The notes: generated from the letters alone by a model not told the origin. Positions 44,754-53,826 are shown, numbered from the stretch's first letter. The stretch is DNA of 64,000 bases from Herbidospora daliensis (GCF_001570585.1 NZ_BBXF01000009.1:124001-188000); one strand, 5' to 3'. Program-made: numbers and translations.

Positions 44754-45604
44754 GTCAGATCCAGCCCGATCTTGATCAGCCGGTCGAGCTCGGCCAGGTC
44801 GTCGGGCGCGAGGTCGGCCAGCGGCGGCCGGACCGGCCCGGCGTCCAGGCCGCGTAACCGCACCCCGGCCTTGACCAGCGAGACGGCGTACCCGGGCACC
44901 TTCGACCGCAGTTCCACGAGGGGCGCGTAGAACTCGCGGAGCAGCCGCTCGTTCCCGCGCAGGTACGCCACCGCGATCTCCGGCGCGAAGGCGAACACCG
45001 CCGAGGAGTACAGGCCGACCCCGATCGCCCGGTAGGCGGGCATGGTCAGCTCGGCGGTCGGCAGCCCGTTGAAGAAGGTGAAGCCGCGCCCCTCCATCGC
45101 CCGCACGATCCGCGCCATGCGGTCGATGTCGCCGACGCCGTCCTTCAGCCCGATCACGCCCGGGATGTCGGCGAGTTCCCGCACCTCCCGGGGCGAGAGC
45201 ACCAGGTGGTCGCGGGCGTAGAGGACGACCGGCACCCCCTCGGCCGCGACCGCCCGCACGTAGTCGGCGTAGCGCGGGCCCCGGGCGGCGGGCGGCAGCA
45301 GCAGCACCCCGTCGGCCCCGGCCTCCCGCGCGGTGCGGGCGTGCCGGAGCGCGCTTCCGAGCGGCCCGCCCGCCCCGGCGAACAGGGGCACTCGTCCGGC
45401 GGTCTGCGCGGCGGCGACCGCGACGACCCGCGCGTGCTCCTCCTCCGACAGGGAGGCGAACTCGCCGGTGCCGCAGGCGGCGAACACCGCGCCCGGCCCG
45501 TGGGCCAGGCCCTTGCGCAGGTGCTCGGCCAGCACGTCCTCCGCCAGCCCGCCGTCGGCGTCGAAGGGGGTGACGGGGAAGAACAGAACCCCGCTGAGGT
45601 CCAT
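44750..45604 (-). CDS. kdgD: 5-dehydro-4-deoxyglucarate dehydratase
   Basis: DapA-superfamily lyase of 284 residues that converts 5-keto-4-deoxyglucarate to alpha-ketoglutarate semialdehyde, water and CO2. GVLFFPVTPFDADGG, FAACGTGEFASLSEEEHARV, the Schiff-base Lys in VIGLKDGVGDIDRM near residue 182 and FFNGLPTAELTMPAYRAIGV are the KdgD subgroup signatures. Product is the substrate of the dehydrogenase at 36779. One base separates it from the SDR gene upstream. Confidence 0.93.
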   Translation of the reverse strand: MDLSGVLFFPVTPFDADGGLAEDVLAEHLRKGLAHGPGAVFAACGTGEFASLSEEEHARVVAVAAAQTAGRVPLFAGAGGPLGSALRHARTAREAGADGVLLLPPAARGPRYADYVRAVAAEGVPVVLYARDHLVLSPREVRELADIPGVIGLKDGVGDIDRMARIVRAMEGRGFTFFNGLPTAELTMPAYRAIGVGLYSSAVFAFAPEIAVAYLRGNERLLREFYAPLVELRSKVPGYAVSLVKAGVRLRGLDAGPVRPPLADLAPDDLAELDRLIKIGLDLT

Positions 45605-45605
45605 T

Positions 45606-46490
45606 TCAGAGGTCTCCCATCTCGGTACGCCAGCTCCGCTTGGCCTGCCAGCCGAGCAGCCGCCCGGCCTTGGCCGCGGAGAACGCGGGGGAGGTGCCCG
45701 TCAGCGCGGCGGCGTGGCCGGCCGTCGACGGGATCACCCGGGGGAGCAGGTCGGCCAGCGGTTCCCTGGCCAGCGCGTCGGGCGCCCCGGCGAAGAACAC
45801 CTCGCCGCTGGGCACCTCGTGCAGCCGGTCGACGAGGGTCAGCACCAGGCCTGCGGCGTCGCGCGCGTCGACGTAGTTGAACAGCGACACCCCGGCGACG
45901 TCGGGCCGGTCGAGCCGCTCCCTGATCGTGTGCCCCGACTGCGTCGGCGCGCCCTCCCACTCCTCGGGGGCGACCACGAAGCAGGGCCGGACCGCCGCGA
46001 AGCGGGTGGCGGCGCCCGACCGGGCGAACGAGGCCATCACCTGCTCGGCCACCAGCTTCGACACCGCGTAGGCGTTCCACGGCCGGGCGGGGTGGTCTTC
46101 GTCGATCGGCAGGTAGGAGGGCGTCCAGCCGCCGGGCGCGCCGTAGCCGACGACGGTCGGGCTGGAGGCCACGACCACCCGCCCGACCCCGAGCGCCGTC
46201 GCCGCCTCGCAGACGTTGAAGGCCAGCTGCGTGTTGACCCGGAAGGTCAGCCCGTCGGTCCGCGAGAACGGCGTCGCGACGGCGGCGAGGTGCACGACGG
46301 CGTCGGGCCGGAACCGGCTCATCACCCCGAACGCCTCGCCCGGATCGGTGAGGTCGGCGGGCAACCACACGGCCGGCGGGGGAGTGCCCGCGACCGTGTC
46401 GATGCCGACCACCTCGTGGCCCGCCTCGGCCAGCGCCGCCACCACGCTGCGCCCGAACCGCCCGGCGCTGCCCGTCACCAGTACTCTCAT
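45606..46490 (-). CDS. NAD-dependent epimerase/dehydratase (SDR), uronate-dehydrogenase candidate
   Basis: 294 residues, extended SDR fold: VLVTGSAGRFGRSVVAALAE (GxxGxxG) at the N-terminus, VVHLAAVATP, and the catalytic YxxxK in WNAYAVSKLVAEQVM near residue 145. Sequence alone says sugar-nucleotide epimerase-like; because it precedes kdgD and an aldarate dehydratase, oxidation of galacturonate to the aldarolactone is the best guess. ATG shares one base with the permease stop (TGATG). Confidence 0.82.
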   Translation of the reverse strand: MRVLVTGSAGRFGRSVVAALAEAGHEVVGIDTVAGTPPPAVWLPADLTDPGEAFGVMSRFRPDAVVHLAAVATPFSRTDGLTFRVNTQLAFNVCEAATALGVGRVVVASSPTVVGYGAPGGWTPSYLPIDEDHPARPWNAYAVSKLVAEQVMASFARSGAATRFAAVRPCFVVAPEEWEGAPTQSGHTIRERLDRPDVAGVSLFNYVDARDAAGLVLTLVDRLHEVPSGEVFFAGAPDALAREPLADLLPRVIPSTAGHAAALTGTSPAFSAAKAGRLLGWQAKRSWRTEMGDL

Positions 46491-47359
46491 CAGCCCTTCA
46501 CCGCCCCCGCCGACAGGCCCTGCACGAGATAGCGCTGGATGACCGCGAAGACGAGCACGACCGGCACCGCCGCGACCACGCCGCCGGCGGCCAGCGCCCC
46601 GAAGTCGGCGCTGAACTCGCCGATCGTGAACGCCAGCCCGACCGGCAGGGTGAACTTGTCCTGCTCGTTCACGAACATCAGCGCGAAGAGGAAGTTGTTC
46701 CAGGAGTGGATGAACGCGAACGACCCGACCGCCACCAGCGCGGGCCGGAGCATCGGCAGCACGACCGCGAAGAAGCCGCGCAGCCGCGAGCAGCCGTCGA
46801 CCCAGGCCGCCTGTTCGAGCTCGATCGGGATGTTCTTCACGAAACCGCTGATCAGGATGAGCGACAGCGGCAACTGGAAGACGGTCTCGGCGATCACCAG
46901 CGCCCACAGCGAGTTGACCAGGCCGAGCGTGCGGAAGATCTCGAACAGCGGGATCAGCATCATCGCGCCCGGGATGAACTGGGTGCAGAGCATGCCGACC
47001 AGGAACAGCTGCCGGCCCCGGAAGTCGTAGCGGGCCAGCGCGTAGCCGCCCGCCAGGGCGATCACCGTGGTCGAGACGAGCGAGGCCACGCCGACCAGCA
47101 GCGAGTTCTGGAAGAAGACCGAGAACCCCATGCCGGTCCACACGTGCTCGAAGTTGTCGAGCGTGACCGGCCACGGCAGCAGCGAGTTCGAGCCGCGCGG
47201 CCGGAAGGCGAAGACCACCATCCAGTAGAAGGGCACCAGCGTGAACAGCAGGTAGAGGCCCAGCGGCAGGTAGATCTGCCAGCGGCTCACCCGGTTCACG
47301 GGTTTTCGGCCGACCGGCGGCGCGGTCCGCGCGACGGGCCGGGTCAGGGTCGTGGTCAC
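46490..47359 (-). CDS. ABC sugar importer permease (MalG type)
   Basis: 289 residues, six membrane segments from about residue 25. The EAA loop ELEQAAWVDGCSRLRGFFAVVLPMLRPALV near residue 195 contacts the ATPase. GTG at 47359 overlaps the stop of the other permease by 4 bp. Forms a heterodimer with it. Confidence 0.93.
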   Translation of the reverse strand: MTTTLTRPVARTAPPVGRKPVNRVSRWQIYLPLGLYLLFTLVPFYWMVVFAFRPRGSNSLLPWPVTLDNFEHVWTGMGFSVFFQNSLLVGVASLVSTTVIALAGGYALARYDFRGRQLFLVGMLCTQFIPGAMMLIPLFEIFRTLGLVNSLWALVIAETVFQLPLSLILISGFVKNIPIELEQAAWVDGCSRLRGFFAVVLPMLRPALVAVGSFAFIHSWNNFLFALMFVNEQDKFTLPVGLAFTIGEFSADFGALAAGGVVAAVPVVLVFAVIQRYLVQGLSAGAVKG

Positions 47360-48237
47360 GTGCGGGCTCCGAACTTGCTCAGCCTCAGGTAGGCGATCGA
47401 GAAGAAGGTCAGCACCACGAACGCGGCCGTCGTCAGCGCCGAGCCGTAGCCGAAGTCGTGCGACTGCACGGCCTTGGCGGCGACGTAGAGCGGCAGGGTC
47501 GTCGTCTGGTGGGCGGGGCCGCCGCCGGTCAGCGTGTAGAGCAGGTCGACGTTGTTGAACTCCCACACCGCCCTGAGCAGGGTGGACAGGATGATCGCGT
47601 CTTTCAGGTGCGGCAGCGTGATGTGCACGAACCGCCTGATCCGGCTCGCGCCGTCGACCGACGCGGCTTCGTACAGGTCGCCTGAGACCGTTTGCAGGTC
47701 GGCGAGCAGCAGGATCGCGAAGAACGGCACCCCGCGCCACAGCTCCGCGACCACCGCGGCCGTGAACACGGTCGACGGGTCGGCCAGCGGCGCGGTGTCG
47801 TAGGTGCCGATGCCGAGGTCGGCGAGGTAGCGGAAGATCCCGGTCGAGGGGTTGTAGAGCAGGATCCAGATGCCGGTCGTGAGCACCCCCGACACCGCCC
47901 AGGGCGAGAACACCAGGGCCCGCGAGACGGCGCGGCCGATGAACGTCTCATTGACGATCAACGCCAGCGCCAGCCCGAAGAGCAGCTGGAGCACGACCTC
48001 GACGACCACCCACTTCACGCTGAAACCGAGGCTCTGCCAGAAGAGCGGGTCCTCGAACAGCAGGACCCGGAAGTTCTCCAGGCCGGCGAAGCCGTTGTCC
48101 CAGGGCTGGGTGACGTCGTAGTGCTGCAGGCTGTAATAGACCACGCTGCCCATCGGGTAGACGAGGAACCCCAGCATCGCGACCACCGCCGGGGCGATCA
48201 GGACATAGGGGGTGCGCGGCGACCGTGCGACACGCAT
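47356..48237 (-). CDS. ABC sugar importer permease (MalF type)
   Basis: 293 residues, six membrane segments, EAA loop in LYEAASVDGASRIRRFVHIT near residue 195. First gene of the eight-gene operon reading down to 39117. No ATP-binding subunit is encoded in the operon, so a shared MsiK-type ATPase is expected. A perfect LacI operator lies 31 bp upstream. Confidence 0.93.
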   Translation of the reverse strand: MRVARSPRTPYVLIAPAVVAMLGFLVYPMGSVVYYSLQHYDVTQPWDNGFAGLENFRVLLFEDPLFWQSLGFSVKWVVVEVVLQLLFGLALALIVNETFIGRAVSRALVFSPWAVSGVLTTGIWILLYNPSTGIFRYLADLGIGTYDTAPLADPSTVFTAAVVAELWRGVPFFAILLLADLQTVSGDLYEAASVDGASRIRRFVHITLPHLKDAIILSTLLRAVWEFNNVDLLYTLTGGGPAHQTTTLPLYVAAKAVQSHDFGYGSALTTAAFVVLTFFSIAYLRLSKFGART

Positions 48238-48267
48238 GGCCGTGACTCCTTATAACGGGGGAGTGGC

Positions 48268-48281
48268 TGCAACCGGTTGCA
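48268..48281. promoter_or_regulatory. LacI operator 1 (importer operon side)
   Basis: Perfect palindrome TGCAACCGGTTGCA, 31 bp before the importer permease start. Same core as operator 2, 86 bp away, in the gap shared with the divergent LacI gene. Confidence 0.75.
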
Positions 48282-48343
48282 CGAAACATTCCCTTCACTC
48301 GCCAGAAACGTCAAGGGGTCAATTTCCAGAAGGCTTTTTCGTC

Positions 48344-48373
48344 TTGACACTCGTGCAACCGTTTGCATTAATC
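48344..48373 (+). promoter_or_regulatory. lacI-type regulator promoter with embedded operator 2
   Basis: TTGACA (48344-48349), 18-bp spacer, then TTAATC as -10. The spacer contains TGCAACCGTTTGCA (48354-48367), a one-mismatch version of operator 1. A repressor bound there would block the promoter, so autoregulation is expected. Confidence 0.65.
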
Positions 48374-48401
48374 ATCGGCAGGCAATCAGGAGAGGAGCTC
48401 C

Positions 48402-49397
48402 GTGGCAGCGACGATCCGTGACGTGGCGCAGGCGTCCGGGGTACATGTGTCGACCGTCTCGCGCACGTTCTCGGCGCCGCATCTGGTCAACACCGAGACC
48501 AGGAACAGGGTCCTGGCGGCGGCGGAGGATCTCGGCTACCGGCCCAACCGGGCCGCCCGCGCCCTGACCACCGGGCGCACCCACAACCTCGGGCTCATCG
48601 TGGCCGACATCGCCAACCCGTTCTTCTCCCACCTGATCAAGGGCGCCCAGGCCCACGCCCGCACCCGCGACTACCACGTGTTCGTCGCCGACACCGACGA
48701 AGACCCGCAGGTCGAGGAGGAGCTCATCCAGACCCTCGCCAAGCAGGTCGACGGCGTGCTGCTGTGCTCCCCGCGACTGTCCAACCGGGTCATCGAGAAA
48801 CTGCGCGAAGACGTGCCGTTCGTGGTGGTCAACCGGCGCATGAAGGGCATGTCCAACGTCCTGATGGACGTCGGCAGCGGCGCCCGCGAGGCCATCGGCC
48901 ACCTGATGTCGCTCGGCCACCGCCGGATCGCCCTGCTGGCCGGCCCGGCCGGGTCGTGGACGTCCAGGGAGATCACCGACGCCGCCCACGCGGTGCCCGG
49001 CATCGACCTGACCGTCTTCGGCCCCAACTCCCCGACCGAGCACGGCGGCCTGGCGCTGGCCGAGGCGGTCGCGGCGGCCGACGTCACGGGGGTGCTGGCC
49101 TACAACGACCTGATGGCGATCGGCCTGGTCGAGGGGCTGACCGCGCTCGGCGTCGCGGTGCCCGACCAGGTGAGCGTGGTCGGCATAGACGACATCGTGG
49201 CCGGGCGGGTCAGCCGGCCCAAGCTGACCACCGTCGCCATGCCCGCCGAAGCAGCCGGGCGGACCGCCGTCGACCTGCTGCTCCAGCTCGTCGGCGCGGG
49301 GGAGACGGCCACCCCGGCGCTCGCCACCCTGGCCACCAACCTGATCATCCGCGACTCGACGGGACCGGTGCGGCATGGACTTCGGACAGACCCCTGA
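48402..49397 (+). CDS. LacI family transcriptional regulator
   Basis: 331 residues. HTH at about 3-25 (ATIRDVAQASGVHVSTVSRT) with the LacI hinge region after it, then a periplasmic-binding-like sugar domain ending VVGIDDIVAGRVSRPKLTTV. GTG at 48402 follows AGGAGAGGAG. Divergent from the importer operon with two operators in the gap. It overlaps the aldose epimerase by 23 bp and is co-transcribed with it. Confidence 0.94.
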   Translation: MAATIRDVAQASGVHVSTVSRTFSAPHLVNTETRNRVLAAAEDLGYRPNRAARALTTGRTHNLGLIVADIANPFFSHLIKGAQAHARTRDYHVFVADTDEDPQVEEELIQTLAKQVDGVLLCSPRLSNRVIEKLREDVPFVVVNRRMKGMSNVLMDVGSGAREAIGHLMSLGHRRIALLAGPAGSWTSREITDAAHAVPGIDLTVFGPNSPTEHGGLALAEAVAAADVTGVLAYNDLMAIGLVEGLTALGVAVPDQVSVVGIDDIVAGRVSRPKLTTVAMPAEAAGRTAVDLLLQLVGAGETATPALATLATNLIIRDSTGPVRHGLRTDP

Positions 49398-50316
49398 GGG
49401 CGAGAAGGTCGAACGGCACGTGCTGACCGGCGGCGGGCTGACCGCCGCGATCCTCACCTACGGCTGCGTGATCCAGTCGCTGGAGGTCGACGGCGTCGAC
49501 GTGGTGCTCGGCTGCGACACCCTCGCCGACTACCTGACCCGCAGCCGCTACTTCGGCGCGGTCGTCGGCCGCTACGGCAACCGCATCGCCGGGGGCCGCT
49601 TCGACCTCGACGGCACGACCTACCGGCTGGCGCGCAACAACGGCACGGCCGCCCTGCACGGCGGCCAGCGCGGGTTCGACAAACGGGTCTGGTCGGCGTC
49701 GGCCGCCTCCGACAGCATCACGCTGCGTTATCTCAGCCCTTCGGGCGAGGAGGGCTACCCGGGGGCGCTGTCGGTGGCCGTCACCTACACCCTGGCCGAC
49801 CGCGCCCTGCTGATCCGGTACGAAGCCGTCACCGACGCCCCGACCGTGCTGAACCTGACCAACCACAGCTACTTCAACCTCGCGGGCGGCGGCGACGTGC
49901 TCGGCCACGTGGTGACCATCGACGCCGACGCGTACACCCCGGTCGACGAGCACAAGATCCCCACGGGCGAGCTCGCCCCGGTCGAGGGCACCCCGTTCGA
50001 CTTCCGCGCCCCCGTCGCGGTCGGCGCCCGCATGAACGGCGCGTACGACCACAACTACGTGCTCAACCCCGGCGGCCGGATGCGGGTCGCGTGCGGCGAC
50101 CGGGTCATGGAGGTCACCACCGACCAGCCCGGCGTGCAGTTCTACACCGGCGGCATGCTCTCGCCCGAGCTCACCCCCTACGGCCCCCACGCCGGGCTCT
50201 GCCTGGAGACCCAGCACTTCCCCGACTCGCCGAACCGGCCCGGCTTCCCGTCGGTGGTGCTCCGGCCGGGCGAGGAGTTCCGGTCGTGGACGGAGTACCG
50301 CTTCCCCACACCCTGA
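49375..50316 (+). CDS. galM: Aldose 1-epimerase
   Basis: Mutarotase of 313 residues. GRYGNRIAGGRF near residue 67, LHGGQRGFDKRVW (first His), LTNHSYFNLAG near 160 (catalytic His) and the C-terminal catalytic Glu in LCLETQHFPDSPN. Supplies the correct anomer of imported sugars or uronates. ATG inside the 3' end of the LacI gene. Confidence 0.93.
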   Translation: MDFGQTPEGEKVERHVLTGGGLTAAILTYGCVIQSLEVDGVDVVLGCDTLADYLTRSRYFGAVVGRYGNRIAGGRFDLDGTTYRLARNNGTAALHGGQRGFDKRVWSASAASDSITLRYLSPSGEEGYPGALSVAVTYTLADRALLIRYEAVTDAPTVLNLTNHSYFNLAGGGDVLGHVVTIDADAYTPVDEHKIPTGELAPVEGTPFDFRAPVAVGARMNGAYDHNYVLNPGGRMRVACGDRVMEVTTDQPGVQFYTGGMLSPELTPYGPHAGLCLETQHFPDSPNRPGFPSVVLRPGEEFRSWTEYRFPTP

Positions 50317-50385
50317 AAGGAAGCGCCATGGACGTCCGGTCTGGCCGTGGACGGCGGCCGGCCGGCCCGCTAGTAGGCTCAGGGC

Positions 50386-51150
50386 GTGGTCAGGGAAGGC
50401 AGTTCCATCGACAAGGCGCTCGCGGTCCTCGAGGCGATCGCCGAGCATCACCGGATCACCGACATCGCGGCCGCCACGGGTGTCTCGAAGTCGACGGTGC
50501 ACCGCATCCTCCAGTCACTGGTGGAGTGGGACTTCGCCCGCACCGACGGCAACGGCGGCTACGAACCGGGCCCCCGCATCCTGACCCTGGCCGGGCGCGT
50601 GATGAGCCGCTTCGACCCGGCCCGCCAGGCCGCCACGGCCCTGCGCGCCCTCCACGACCGCACCGGCTTCACCACCCACTTCGCCATCCGCAGCGGCGAC
50701 GAGGCCGTCTACGTCGAGAAGCTGGAGGGCCGCCGCCCCTACCAGATGCCCTCGCGCGTGGGCATGAGCCTGCGCCTCTACTCGACGGCCATCGGCAAGG
50801 CGGTGCTCGCCCAGCTCGACGACGACGAGGTCCGCGCCATCGTGGCCCGCACCCAGCCGGTCAAGCTGACCCCCAACACCGTCGTGGGCGAAGAGGAACT
50901 GCTCGCCCACCTCGTCGGCGTCCGCGCGGTGGGTTACGCCGTCGACGACGAGGAGAACGTGCCGGGCATCCGCTGCGTCGGCGCGGCCGTCTTCGACCAC
51001 ACCGGCCAGGTGCTCGGCGGCATCTCCATCTCGACCCTGGCGATGGACCTGGAGCCCGACGCGCTGAAGGAACTGGCCCCCGACATCGTGTCGGCGGCCC
51101 GCGAGGTGTCGCTGGCGCTGGGCGCCCCGACCACCCTCACCCGCCGCTGA
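50386..51150 (+). CDS. IclR family regulator (KdgR-like)
   Basis: 254 residues. Winged helix at about 5-65 (SIDKALAVLEAIAEHHRITD, STVHRILQSLVEWDF) and IclR effector domain (GMSLRLYSTAIGKAVLAQLD; GISISTLAMDL). GTG at 50386 has a -10-like TAGGCT ending 6 nt upstream and no ribosome-binding site, so it is probably leaderless. It lies next to the KDG kinase, and a 17-bp box repeated at the kinase, symporter and lyase genes is its likely binding site. Confidence 0.92.
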   Translation: MVREGSSIDKALAVLEAIAEHHRITDIAAATGVSKSTVHRILQSLVEWDFARTDGNGGYEPGPRILTLAGRVMSRFDPARQAATALRALHDRTGFTTHFAIRSGDEAVYVEKLEGRRPYQMPSRVGMSLRLYSTAIGKAVLAQLDDDEVRAIVARTQPVKLTPNTVVGEEELLAHLVGVRAVGYAVDDEENVPGIRCVGAAVFDHTGQVLGGISISTLAMDLEPDALKELAPDIVSAAREVSLALGAPTTLTRR

Positions 51151-52090
51151 CCGGGTCTCCCAGCAGGTCCTCGATCTCGGCCGCCGCCGCGACCCGGCCC
51201 GTCCCGCCGCGTCCGGCCAGCGACAACGACGCCGCGGCGGTGCCCGCCCTGACCGCCTCCGGGAGCGACGCGCCTCTGGCCAGCCAGGCCGCCATCGCCC
51301 CGGTGAAGTTGTCGCCCGCGCCCGTCTGGTCGACGACCAGCGGCGCGGGCACGGCCGGGATCTCGAGCAGGTGGCCGCCCTCCGCCAGCAGCACCCCGTC
51401 GGCCCCCATCGTCACGGCCACCGCGGGGGCGCCCAGGTCGCGCACGCGCCGCGCCGTCTCGGCCGGGTCGGCGGTGCCCACGAGGGCCAGGCTGTCGGCG
51501 GGGGCTGAAAGTTTCACGATCGCGGTGTGCGGGGCGACGGCGCGCAGGGTCGCGGCGGCGGTCTCCGGGGCGGTCAGGCGGGCCCGGAAGTTCGCGTCGT
51601 AGACGACCTGGCCGGTCGCCTGCTCCGACGCCGATCTGACCGCCTGGTCGCAGGTCGCCGACAGGGCCGCGGTGATGCCGCTCAGCACCAGCACGCGGGC
51701 CAGGGCCGCGGGGGAGTCGAGCAGGTCGGCGGCGGTCAGGCGGGAGGCGGCCGAGCCCTGGCGGAGGTAGGCGAAGGCGCGTTCGCCCGAGGGGTCGGCG
51801 CCCACGACGTAGGCGCCCGTCGGGCCGGGGCCCGGAGTGAGCCAGCGGGTGTCGACGCCGTGGCGGGCGGCGAACCGGATCAGCCGTTCGCCGAACTCGT
51901 CGTCGCCGAGCCGGGACACCAGGGCGGTGCGGGCCCCGGCGGCGGCCGCGGCGACGGCCACGTTGAGGGCGTCGCCGGAGAAGGACAGGCGGAAGGTCTC
52001 GGCCTCGGTCAGCGGGCGGTCGGCGGAGAATTCGACCAGCGGTTCGCCTGCGACGACCACATCCATGCGCACCTTCTTCTGTTGTTCCAT
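51137..52090 (-). CDS. PfkB-family kinase, probable 2-keto-3-deoxygluconate kinase
   Basis: 317 residues. VVVAGEPLVEFSADRPL, GDALNVAVAAAAAGARTALV, and the PfkB C-terminal signature with catalytic Asp in VVDQTGAGDNFTGAMAA near residue 255. The N-terminal pattern matches KDG kinases, fitting the downstream route from pectate lyase products. An IclR-type box overlaps the ATG at 52090; MDVVVAGEP at 52066 is an alternative start. Convergent overlap of 14 bp with the IclR gene. Confidence 0.87.
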   Translation of the reverse strand: MEQQKKVRMDVVVAGEPLVEFSADRPLTEAETFRLSFSGDALNVAVAAAAAGARTALVSRLGDDEFGERLIRFAARHGVDTRWLTPGPGPTGAYVVGADPSGERAFAYLRQGSAASRLTAADLLDSPAALARVLVLSGITAALSATCDQAVRSASEQATGQVVYDANFRARLTAPETAAATLRAVAPHTAIVKLSAPADSLALVGTADPAETARRVRDLGAPAVAVTMGADGVLLAEGGHLLEIPAVPAPLVVDQTGAGDNFTGAMAAWLARGASLPEAVRAGTAAASLSLAGRGGTGRVAAAAEIEDLLGDPVSGG

Positions 52091-52100
52091 GTAGCGGAAT
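52084..52100. promoter_or_regulatory. IclR-type box 1 (kinase / small ORF)
   Basis: Reads ATTCCGCTACATGGAAC on the minus strand. Consensus of the four boxes is RTTYCRCYACATRRAAC. It overlaps the kinase start and lies 37 bp before the divergent small ORF. Confidence 0.7.
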
Positions 52101-52136
52101 ATGGTCTTATTCTACGCAACGCCTAGGGGGGACGTC

Positions 52137-52250
52137 ATGCCTGACATCACCGTGGAACCGCTGTCCGGCCGGACCATGGACCAGCGCGGCTACTGGGAGA
52201 TCGAGAAGCCGGACGTCGCCGACGGCGGGGTCCCGGAGCCGGACCGCTAG
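52137..52250 (+). CDS. Candidate 37-residue small protein
   Basis: ATG preceded by GGGGGGA at 7-nt spacing. Product MPDITVEPLSGRTMDQRGYW then an acidic tail ending PEPDR, with GC-rich third positions like its neighbours. Divergent from the KDG kinase under IclR box 1 and followed at once by a terminator hairpin, so it looks like a complete small transcription unit. No family recognised. Confidence 0.5.
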   Translation: MPDITVEPLSGRTMDQRGYWEIEKPDVADGGVPEPDR

Positions 52251-52259
52251 AAGAATAGT

Positions 52260-52289
52260 GAAGGCCCCCACCGCGCCATGGGGGCCTTC
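52260..52289. terminator. Terminator between small ORF and symporter
   Basis: GAAGGCCCCCA / TGGGGGCCTTC, 11 perfect pairs with an 8-nt loop; serves both converging units. Confidence 0.8.
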
Positions 52290-52293
52290 CCCC

Positions 52294-53778
52294 TCAGGTA
52301 CGCGCGGAATCGCGGTCGTCGTTCAGCGAGTCGATCAGGTCGTCGCGGTCGCGGGTGCGCTCGGGGCGCAGGAGGCCGACGGCGACGTACAGGACCAGAG
52401 AGGTGACGAGGGGCACGCCGACCACCACGGCCTGGTCGGTCGAGCCGGCGATCCACTTCACGTAGGCCCACACGCCGAGCCCGGCCGCCCACGAGACGAC
52501 GGCCGCCATCGGGCCGCTGCGGCGGAACCAGGGCAGCATGCCGAGCATCAGCGGGATCGAGATCGGGCCCATCGTCGCCGCCACCAGGTCGACCACGATC
52601 TTCAGCACCACCCCCTGGCCCTCGGTGGTGATCGCGATGACCATGCTGATCAGCACGAACACGAAGGTCGTCACGCGGGCGAAGGTGAGCTGCGCGGCGT
52701 CGGCCAGGCGGCGTAACCGGGGCATCAGCACCGGCGCGATGTCCCGGGTGATCACCGAGGAGATCACGTTGGCGTCGGAGGAGACCATCGCCATCGTGTG
52801 GGAGAAGAACCCGGCCAGCACCAGCCCGATCACCCCCTGCGGCAGCAGGGTCTGCGCCAGCTTCACGTACGCCTCCTCGGCGTTCGCCAGGCCCGGCACG
52901 ATGAGCGGCGCGGCGAACATCGGGATGAACAGGATCAGCGGCCAGACCAGCCAGAGCGCGCTCGACAGCAGCGCCGACCGCTTCGCCTCGCTGCCGCTCG
53001 GCGCGGCCATGTAGCGCTGCGCCAGGTTCCACATCCCGCCGTTGTACTCGAAGGTCTTGATGAACAGCAGCGCCAGGAAGAACGTCACCGTGTACGGCCC
53101 CGCGAACGGGTCGCGCTGGCCTTCGGGCAGCCGGTCCCACATCGTCCAGAGCGTCGGCAGCCCGTCGAGGTGGCTCAGCACCGCGAAGAACATCGCGATC
53201 CCGGCGACTCCCTGGATGACGAACTGCCCGAAGTCGGTCAGCACGTCGGCCCACAGGCCCCCGGCCGTGATGTAGACCATGGTGACCAGCCCGGTGACCA
53301 GGATGCCCCAGAAGATCGGGATGCCCGCGAACCCGCGCAGCAGGATCGCGATGGCCACCCACTTGGCCGCGATGTCGACCACCTTCAGCAGCGCGCCGCT
53401 GTAGGCGAGCACCTGCTGGGCGGGCAGGTTGTAGCGCCGGGCCAGGTATTCGAGCGGCGAGGCCACGCCGTGCACCGCCCGCAGCCGGTTCCACCGGGCC
53501 GCCCACAGGAACGCCCCGATGCCGACGCCGATGCCGATGGTGAGGGCCCACCAGACGTACATGGCCAGGCCGTAGTTGTAGGCCACCGCCGCGAACGCGA
53601 CGAACATGATCGCGCTGTAGCCGGACATGTGGTGCGAGATCCCCGCGAGCCACCAGGGGATGCGCCCGCGCGCGGTGAAGAAGTCGATGACGGTGTGGAC
53701 GCGGCCCTTGGACCAGACGCCGATGCCGATCATCACGACGAAGTAGGCGGCCAGGACCGACCAATCGAGTGCAGACAT
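52294..53778 (-). CDS. Sodium:solute symporter (SSS family)
   Basis: 494 residues with about 13 membrane segments. GRIPWWLAGISHHMSGYSAI near residue 40 and VVYNYG-type second helix regions, SPLEYLARRYN, and FFSHTMAMVSSDANVISSVIT near 330 are characteristic of SSS carriers. Likely imports a uronate, KDG or a small pectin product. ATG at 53778; IclR box 2 lies 10 bp upstream. Ends 5 bp from the 52260 terminator. Confidence 0.92.
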   Translation of the reverse strand: MSALDWSVLAAYFVVMIGIGVWSKGRVHTVIDFFTARGRIPWWLAGISHHMSGYSAIMFVAFAAVAYNYGLAMYVWWALTIGIGVGIGAFLWAARWNRLRAVHGVASPLEYLARRYNLPAQQVLAYSGALLKVVDIAAKWVAIAILLRGFAGIPIFWGILVTGLVTMVYITAGGLWADVLTDFGQFVIQGVAGIAMFFAVLSHLDGLPTLWTMWDRLPEGQRDPFAGPYTVTFFLALLFIKTFEYNGGMWNLAQRYMAAPSGSEAKRSALLSSALWLVWPLILFIPMFAAPLIVPGLANAEEAYVKLAQTLLPQGVIGLVLAGFFSHTMAMVSSDANVISSVITRDIAPVLMPRLRRLADAAQLTFARVTTFVFVLISMVIAITTEGQGVVLKIVVDLVAATMGPISIPLMLGMLPWFRRSGPMAAVVSWAAGLGVWAYVKWIAGSTDQAVVVGVPLVTSLVLYVAVGLLRPERTRDRDDLIDSLNDDRDSART

Positions 53779-53787
53779 GCCTGGAGA

Positions 53788-53803
53788 TTCCACTACATAG
53801 AAC
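53788..53803. promoter_or_regulatory. IclR-type box 2 (symporter)
   Basis: ATTCCACTACATAGAAC (starting at 53787), 10 bp upstream of the symporter ATG. Confidence 0.7.
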
Positions 53804-53826
53804 GGCGTGTCAACACATGAAAAGTC

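Noticed and set aside
50091-51602. 503-residue frame overlapping galM and the IclR gene
   Set aside because: It is an out-of-frame shadow of two well-supported genes, Arg/Pro-rich and without domains.
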